Source: Helicobacteraceae bacterium
Lineage (GTDB): Bacteria; Campylobacterota; Campylobacteria; Campylobacterales; Helicobacteraceae
DNA: 11,642 nt
Assembly (NCBI GenBank): GCA_900770765.1
Contig: CAAGLK010000104.1
Location: 1-11,642 of the forward strand
Direction of reading: 5' to 3'
Shown here: in pieces, positions 7,225 to 11,642 of the stretch
How positions within the stretch are numbered: position 1 is the stretch's first letter
How the letters are laid out: each line of letters begins with the position of its first letter
Notes under the pieces: model-generated
Databases searched by the model: none
What the model saw: only the letters and a program-made list of their open reading frames with translations
What the model was told of the DNA's origin: nothing
Program-made: the position numbers and the translations under genes

Positions 7225-8325
7225 ATGCAAGACTTTATCCACACAATCCGCGACAACATCGCAAAAGACGCGCCAATTGAAGCGATAGGATATGGCGTAA
7301 ATCATAAGGATTCTAAGTTTTCTAAAATGCGATTCTGGCGACATAAATTAGGTAAAAATGATATCGTTATTGAGATTTTATACGCTGGAATTTGCCACAG
7401 CGATATCCACAGCGCTAGAAGCGAGTGGGCGCCTGGAATCTACCCAATGGTCCCAGGTCATGAAATAGCAGGGCGCGTAATTGCCGTTGGCAGTGGCGTA
7501 AGCAAATTTAAAGAGGGTGATTATGCTGGTGTTGGCTGTATGGTAAATAGCTGTGGAGAATGCGATGCGTGTAAAAGAAGCCAAGAGCAATTTTGTCAAA
7601 ACTGCGTTTTTACTTATAATGACACAGATTGCTTTCATGGCGATATTACAACTTATGGCGGCTATTCTAATAATATCGTAGTTAGCGAGAAATTTGCTAT
7701 AAGCGTCCCACAAAATGCGCCACTTGATAAAGTAGCCCCGCTACTTTGCGCTGGAATCACTACTTACTCTCCGCTAAAATTTAGCGGCGTTAAAAAAGGC
7801 TCTGTTGTCGGCGTAGCAGGCTTTGGCGGTCTTGGTATGATGGCGGTAAAATACTCCCTTGCAATGGGTGCAGAAGTGCATATTTTTGCTAGAAATAAAA
7901 ATAAAGAAAAAGAAGCCTTGCAAATGGGCGCAAAAAGTCTAAATGATTCTACAAATATAAATACTAAATTTGATTTAATTATCTCTACGATTCCTACCGC
8001 TTATGAACCGCTAGATTATGTTAAACTTTTAAGATTTGGTGGGGAGTTCGCTATTGTTGGGCTTCCACCAGCGGATATTAGTCCTAAAATTGATATTTCA
8101 CATTTAGTGCATAGCTTTGCCGGTAAAAAGGTCTATGGTTCGCTAATTGGCGGTATTAAAGAAACACAAGAGATGCTAGATTTTTCACTAACGCATAAAA
8201 TCTATCCAGAAACACAAATAATTTCAATAACAGAAATTGATGAAGCTTATAGGAAGCTAACAAGCGGAGAGGCAAAATTCCGCTATGTTATTGATATGAA
8301 AACTCTAAAATCTAAGGATTCTTAA
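7225..8325 (+). CDS. Zinc-dependent NADP alcohol/aldehyde dehydrogenase (CAD/YahK type)
   Basis: The 366-residue protein is a cytoplasmic medium-chain dehydrogenase that interconverts alcohols and aldehydes. Catalytic zinc ligands are Cys57 (GICHSD), His79 with Glu80 (PGHE) and Cys175 (LLCAGITTY). The structural zinc is held by Cys110, Cys113, Cys116 and Cys124. The Rossmann loop GFGGLG lies at 199-204, and FARNKNK just after it carries Arg223, suited to the phosphate of NADP. It is very similar to H. pylori HP1104, annotated as a cinnamyl-alcohol dehydrogenase, but about 18 residues longer, mostly at the N terminus. The natural substrate is unknown. ATG 7225 has AAGGA seven bases upstream. 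Its TAA shares one base with the ATG of the flavin oxidoreductase, so the two are one operon. Confidence 0.93.
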   Translation: MQDFIHTIRDNIAKDAPIEAIGYGVNHKDSKFSKMRFWRHKLGKNDIVIEILYAGICHSDIHSARSEWAPGIYPMVPGHEIAGRVIAVGSGVSKFKEGDYAGVGCMVNSCGECDACKRSQEQFCQNCVFTYNDTDCFHGDITTYGGYSNNIVVSEKFAISVPQNAPLDKVAPLLCAGITTYSPLKFSGVKKGSVVGVAGFGGLGMMAVKYSLAMGAEVHIFARNKNKEKEALQMGAKSLNDSTNINTKFDLIISTIPTAYEPLDYVKLLRFGGEFAIVGLPPADISPKIDISHLVHSFAGKKVYGSLIGGIKETQEMLDFSLTHKIYPETQIISITEIDEAYRKLTSGEAKFRYVIDMKTLKSKDS

Positions 8326-9320
8326 TGAAAATAGGCATTTTTGATTTAGTAGAAAATTGGGATAATAACGAAGAGAGTGCGATTGCTAATGTTATGGAGC
8401 TAGTGGAATGGGCGGATTCATTAGGCTTTAATGAAGCATGGTTAGGAGAGCATCATTTTAATAGCTTTACACTTTGTGCTGCACCTACAGCTTTAATTAG
8501 CTACGCACTAGCTAAAACAAAGCGCATTAAAATCGGCTCCGCAGCGATTCTACTCCCACATTATCACCCCATTAGACTAGCAGAAGAAATAGCCACGCTT
8601 GATTTATTAGGCAAGGGGCGATTTCTCTTTGGCTTTGCGCGCGGGGCTTTTCCTATTTTTGATATTGCTATGGGGAATAATCCAGAAAATAATAGAAAAA
8701 TAATGCTAGAAAATGCAGAAATCATTAAAGATTTATTATTTAAAGACCAAGTGCATTATGAGGGCGAGTTTTTTGAAATACATAATGTTTCTATCCGCCC
8801 TCATCCAAAAGGCTTAATTCCATTTTACATCGCCACAAATGACGATGAAACGCTAAAAGTAGCCGCAGCACAAGGCTATAATTTCTTAGGCTCTCTTACG
8901 CTTAAAAAGCAAAGGGCAAATGAAATTTATAAGATTCTAACAAGCTATGGTAAAAAGCCAGAGTTTAGCCTAGCGCGCGCAATTTATGTGGATAAAGATA
9001 GGGCAAAAGCACAAGAAAAGGCAGAAATAGGTGCAGATATTTTCTCGCAATGTATGCTAAAGGCAAGCAAGGCGAATCCAACTTTTGAAAGCATTATAAA
9101 AACAAGCGATTATGAAGAGTTTAGAGCGGATTTTTTTAATAAAGATAAAATAATGGAATCTATGATTGTAGGCACACCAAGCGATTGTGTGGAGCAGATT
9201 TTAGCACTTAAAAAAGAGATTCCGCTAAGCACACTTTTATTAAAACTACTTTCATCAAAGCTAGAGGATTCTAAAGAGATTTTAAAGCTATTTAAAGAAG
9301 AAGTCGCTCCTTATATTTAA
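8325..9320 (+). CDS. Luciferase-like (LLM class) flavin-dependent oxidoreductase
   Basis: This 331-residue protein has the TIM-barrel pattern of bacterial luciferase-like monooxygenases. WLGEHHF at 39-45 carries the paired histidines that align with the active site of LuxA. A conserved core (about 73-107) contains LLPHYHPIRLAEEIATLD, GKGRF and GFARG, and SIRPHPKG and PFYIATND follow near 145-165. Such enzymes use reduced FMN and oxygen on aldehydes, sulfonates, amines or other small molecules; the substrate cannot be deduced. The stop of the dehydrogenase overlaps its start in TAATG, so translation is coupled. A joint role in aldehyde or alcohol handling is an inference from this pairing only. 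A hairpin follows 11 bases after the stop codon. Confidence 0.9.
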   Translation: MKIGIFDLVENWDNNEESAIANVMELVEWADSLGFNEAWLGEHHFNSFTLCAAPTALISYALAKTKRIKIGSAAILLPHYHPIRLAEEIATLDLLGKGRFLFGFARGAFPIFDIAMGNNPENNRKIMLENAEIIKDLLFKDQVHYEGEFFEIHNVSIRPHPKGLIPFYIATNDDETLKVAAAQGYNFLGSLTLKKQRANEIYKILTSYGKKPEFSLARAIYVDKDRAKAQEKAEIGADIFSQCMLKASKANPTFESIIKTSDYEEFRADFFNKDKIMESMIVGTPSDCVEQILALKKEIPLSTLLLKLLSSKLEDSKEILKLFKEEVAPYI

Positions 9321-9330
9321 AACTTTCTAA

Positions 9331-9371
9331 TGGAATCCTACGCGCAAGGATTCCACCATTCTCCCTTTTTT
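9331..9371 (+). terminator. Terminator-like hairpin made of an inverted GGAATCC pair
   Basis: TGGAATCCT (9331-9339) and AGGATTCCA (9347-9355) form a perfect nine-pair stem around a seven-base loop. They start 11 bases after the flavin oxidoreductase stop. A run of six T follows at 9366-9371, ten bases beyond the stem, which is farther than ideal for intrinsic termination. Both arms are copies of a hexamer that is over-represented across the window. Confidence 0.5.
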
Positions 9372-9433
9372 ACTTTCATAAAAACAAATGGAATCTTAAA
9401 AAGCCTTTAAGAGTTTGCTTAAATAACTTTAGC

Positions 9434-9439
9434 TAGAAT
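9434..9439 (+). promoter_or_regulatory. Possible -10 box for the methyltransferase gene
   Basis: TAGAAT lies about 30 bases upstream of the GTG start and downstream of the hairpin that closes the previous operon, so the methyltransferase should need its own promoter here. No clear -35 was seen. The rest of the 9321-9468 gap holds only the hairpin and another copy of TGGAATC near 9390. Confidence 0.25.
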
Positions 9440-9454
9440 CTACGCTTATTTTTT

Positions 9455-9461
9455 AAAAAGG
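9455..9461 (+). promoter_or_regulatory. Ribosome binding site that fixes the GTG start of the methyltransferase
   Basis: AAAAAGG stands seven bases before GTG 9469. An in-frame TAA at 9454-9456 rules out any earlier start. The first in-frame ATG is about 1.4 kb downstream, so GTG 9469 is the only reasonable start. Confidence 0.7.
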
Positions 9462-9468
9462 TGCGTGC

Positions 9469-11642
9469 GTGGAAAAAGAAGTAAAAAAAGGTAAATTTGA
9501 AAAAAGGTTTTATGAAGTTTTAGAAAATATATTTTTAGGTAAAGATATAAAGAGTTCTAGCACTCCGCTTATAGAGACTAAAAGTAAGTATTATAAGCAA
9601 TTTAGAAGCGACTTGCAAAAGTATATTAACGATAAAAGCAATGTAGATTGCCACGAAAATTCTTGCGAATTTTCTCGCAATGACGGAGCGGAGGAAGTAA
9701 ATAAAACCTCTTGTAGCAACAGCGAGAAAGTGGATTCTAGCAATAAAGCAAAGAAAACAAGGCTAAACACAGAGGAAATTTATGAAAAGCTATATGATTT
9801 TTCTAAAAGCTACTTTAGCCAAAGTGGAAGTGTGCTTTATGAAAACACGCCTAAAAATTCTAATATTTATGCAGATGTTTTTAAAAAAGGCTTTGAAAGT
9901 GATTTAAAGCATTTAAATGAAAGTAGCGAAGTAAGTTTATTTTATAAAACAAAAGGACTTTTATACACAAAAAGTGAAAAAGTTTATAAAGATATCTCTA
10001 TAAGCGTAGAATCCTATACTTTTAATTTTAAAGTATCAAGCGGAAGCAAAAACACAAACGCAAAGCAGTATCCGCATTTTACAAACGCAAATTCTAGCCT
10101 ACTTGACACACAAGAAATTAATAAGGATTCTAAGGATTCTAAGGATTCTAACGAAGCACAAGCACAAGAATCTACGCAAACAAATCTACTAAATAACCAA
10201 ATAGATTTAAAAGTAACACTAGAAAATAAAGAATTTAGCGATTCTAAAGTTAAAGAGCTAGCAAAAGAATTAGCACTTAATAGCGAGATTTTAAAAGAAG
10301 CCATTAAAAAATACAGACGCACTATAAATATAGACTTTTTTATAAACCCATCTGCGGAATCCTTTTTAAAAGAGCAGCTAGATTTATATTTATATAAATA
10401 TTTTAAAAATCAAGCCCTAACACAAGAGCGCATAAATGAGCTAGCAATTATTAAAGATATAGCATTAAAGCTAATAAGCTATATTTCTAAGTTTGAAAGC
10501 GAGCTTGCTAAAATCTATAAAAAGCCTAAATTTGCTAAAAGCGTAAATTATCTAGTAAGCCTAAAGACTTTAAAAGAATCTGGCTTTGATATAAAAAGGC
10601 TAGAATCTAGCAGTGGATATAAAGAGCAAGTTAAAGCATGGGAAGCGCTAAACATAAACCCTAAGGATTCCAACGCATTATTTGCAGAAAACAACGCGCC
10701 AATTGACACACGCTTTTTTAGTGATTTAAAAGCAGAGATAAAAGAAGCTATAAAGCCACAAGGCACATTAATAAAGAGTGAAAACTATCAAGCGCTAAAT
10801 TCTATAAAAAACGCCTATAAAGGCAAAGTGAAGTTAATTTATATAGACCCTCCTTATAATACAGGAAATGATGACTTTATATATGTAGATAAATATAATC
10901 ACTCTTGCTGGCTATCTATGATGGCTAGCCGCTTAGAAGTAGCAAGGGAATTATTAAGAGATGATGGCGTGATATTTATACAATGCGATGACAATGAGCA
11001 GGCGTATTTAAAAGTGCTATGCGATGAGATTTATGGGAGAGAGAATTTCTGCGGTAATATCGTGTGGCTTAAAGGTAACGCACAAAATGACGCACATACT
11101 TTACAAAGAAACCAAGAATATATTTTATGCTATGCAAAAAATGTGGAATCGCAACCTATTTATCAAATAAAACAAGAAGTAAAAGTAAAGGCATTTTTTG
11201 ATGAAAAAATGCAAAAGTATTATTATGAAAATAACGGATTTACAAGCGGAAATGCAAAAAGCGATTTAAACAATCACAATTTGTGCGGTTATTCTATTTA
11301 CTACAATGAATTAACACAAGATATTAAAATTTTGCAAGATTATAATATTGAACTAGCAAGAATAAGCAACAATGAAAATGAAGTTTATGAAACTCCAAAT
11401 AAAGATTTGTTAAATCAAGGCTATCAATGTATTAGACCACCAAAAAGGGGTAGTTTGCTTGGTCGTTGGGTAGTTTCTTTTGAAAAATTTAATAACCTAA
11501 TTGATGATTCTAAAATCCTTATTAAAAAAGGCAAAAATGGCTATTCTGTTTTACGCAAAGAGTGGCTAGATAAAAAACAAGTTCGCACAGAATCGGGGGG
11601 GGGGGGGGGTTTAAACAAATGGAGAGGGGCGGGGGGGGGCAA
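9469..11642 (+). CDS. mod: Type III-type adenine-specific DNA methyltransferase (Mod), partial and phase-variable
   Basis: From GTG 9469 the frame is open for 724 codons to the window edge. Residues 1-430 match, from memory, the long N-terminal region of large Mod-like methyltransferases: FEKRFYEVLENIFLG (10-24), EEIYEKLYDFSKSYFSQSGS near 105-124, and INIDFFINPSAESFLKEQLDLY near 286-307. The catalytic core follows: LIKSENYQALNS, then motif IV DPPYNTG with Asp460, then SCWLSMMASRL and GVIFIQCDDNEQAYLK. The order, motif IV before a target-recognition region, is that of beta-class N6-adenine enzymes. The SAM-binding FxGxG motif would lie beyond the window. The product should methylate an unknown sequence, probably with a Res subunit downstream. 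Oddities are a palindromic repeat in frame (residues 59-72), three KDS units (219-227), and a G15 run just before the end. Confidence 0.88.
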   Translation, partial: MEKEVKKGKFEKRFYEVLENIFLGKDIKSSSTPLIETKSKYYKQFRSDLQKYINDKSNVDCHENSCEFSRNDGAEEVNKTSCSNSEKVDSSNKAKKTRLNTEEIYEKLYDFSKSYFSQSGSVLYENTPKNSNIYADVFKKGFESDLKHLNESSEVSLFYKTKGLLYTKSEKVYKDISISVESYTFNFKVSSGSKNTNAKQYPHFTNANSSLLDTQEINKDSKDSKDSNEAQAQESTQTNLLNNQIDLKVTLENKEFSDSKVKELAKELALNSEILKEAIKKYRRTINIDFFINPSAESFLKEQLDLYLYKYFKNQALTQERINELAIIKDIALKLISYISKFESELAKIYKKPKFAKSVNYLVSLKTLKESGFDIKRLESSSGYKEQVKAWEALNINPKDSNALFAENNAPIDTRFFSDLKAEIKEAIKPQGTLIKSENYQALNSIKNAYKGKVKLIYIDPPYNTGNDDFIYVDKYNHSCWLSMMASRLEVARELLRDDGVIFIQCDDNEQAYLKVLCDEIYGRENFCGNIVWLKGNAQNDAHTLQRNQEYILCYAKNVESQPIYQIKQEVKVKAFFDEKMQKYYYENNGFTSGNAKSDLNNHNLCGYSIYYNELTQDIKILQDYNIELARISNNENEVYETPNKDLLNQGYQCIRPPKRGSLLGRWVVSFEKFNNLIDDSKILIKKGKNGYSVLRKEWLDKKQVRTESGGGGGLNKWRGAGGG
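9644..9684. repeat. Palindromic repeat element, copy inside mod
   Basis: The flanks match the intergenic copy at 1955-1994: TAGATTGCCACGA on the left and TCTCGCAATGAC on the right. The inner stem is different, GAAAATTC (9655-9662) with GAATTTTC (9667-9674), again eight perfect pairs, with loop TTGC. The outer pair is ATTGC (9647-9651) and GCAAT (9677-9681). It is translated in frame as part of Mod, in a segment rich in Ser, Asn and Lys that lies between two conserved blocks of the protein. Confidence 0.85.
10123..10149 (+). repeat. Three tandem 9-base units inside mod
   Basis: AAGGATTCT is repeated exactly three times in frame and encodes Lys-Asp-Ser three times (residues 219-227). The unit length is a multiple of three, so copy changes would lengthen the protein without shifting its frame. 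It lies in a polar linker between conserved parts of the N-terminal region. Confidence 0.85.
11595..11609 (+). repeat. mod: Homopolymer run of 15 G in the mod reading frame
   Basis: The first G completes a TCG codon and the run then encodes glycines. With 15 G the frame continues GGT TTA AAC AAA TGG. With 14 G it meets TAA at once (GTT TAA). With 16 or 13 G it continues TTT AAA CAA ATG GAG. Such runs slip in length during replication and switch genes on and off. The G-rich bases after it (11626-11639) lie at the very edge of the window and may not be reliable. Confidence 0.85.

Noticed and set aside
7378..7713. Minus-strand open frame of 111 codons
   Set aside because: It is an antisense shadow of the zinc-binding region of the alcohol dehydrogenase.
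9483..9489. Run of seven A near the start of mod as a second slippage site
   Set aside because: Runs of seven A or T are common in such AT-rich DNA and this one is too short to single out.
10123..10149. Three regular repeats as a possible CRISPR array
   Set aside because: The units are nine bases long, directly adjacent without spacers, and lie within a coding frame.
10014..10322. Minus-strand open frame of 102 codons, Ser/Leu-rich with repeated LESLESLES
   Set aside because: It is the antisense reading of mod, and the apparent protein repeat merely mirrors the tandem AAGGATTCT units.

Overview
The window looks like a chromosomal contig from a Helicobacter species, probably an enterohepatic one rather than H. 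pylori. The DNA is AT-rich (roughly a third G+C by eye). Several proteins read as close relatives of H. pylori proteins that I recall: the divergent spermidine synthase SpeE, the 3-methyladenine glycosylase MagIII and the HP1104-type alcohol dehydrogenase. The species cannot be fixed from sequence alone.

Layout. Positions 1-909 hold the 5' two thirds of der (ribosome-assembly GTPase) on the minus strand, cut by the window edge. Divergent from it, 1028-1909 encodes a ten-helix EamA/DMT transporter. A palindromic repeat (about 1955-1994) and two minus-strand tRNA genes, Ala(GGC) and Arg(GCG), follow. From 7128 down to 2274 the minus strand carries six tightly packed genes: magIII, pepD, a SurA/PpiC-like periplasmic chaperone, a META/HslJ-like lipoprotein, speE and coaE. 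Most junctions overlap or lie within a few tens of bases; only the 77-base gap before speE could easily hold a separate promoter. On the plus strand, 7225-9320 holds a zinc alcohol dehydrogenase and a luciferase-like flavin oxidoreductase joined by a TAATG junction and followed by a hairpin. The last 2.2 kb (9469 to the end) is the N-terminal part of a large type III-type adenine DNA methyltransferase (Mod), which runs off the window.

Most of the window is housekeeping: translation and ribosome assembly, CoA and polyamine synthesis, base-excision repair, peptide turnover, and envelope and redox functions. The unusual material is concentrated in and around mod. (1) A run of 15 G lies inside the reading frame near the window end, the hallmark of an on/off phase-variable methyltransferase; the adjoining G-rich bases may be assembly noise. 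(2) A palindromic repeat sits in frame inside the Mod N-terminal region. A second copy is intergenic at about 1955-1994, and six base pairs of its stem differ in sequence while staying paired. (3) The hexamer GGAATC/GATTCC occurs about 50 times on both strands, roughly ten times the composition expectation, including as an inverted pair in a terminator-like hairpin. This layout recalls DNA uptake sequences of Neisseria and Haemophilus, although no such signal is established for Helicobacter as far as I know.

No CRISPR array, insertion sequence, prophage gene or rRNA was seen. No stretch over 300 bases lacks a gene; the longest gaps are about 150 bases (1910-2058 and 9321-9468).
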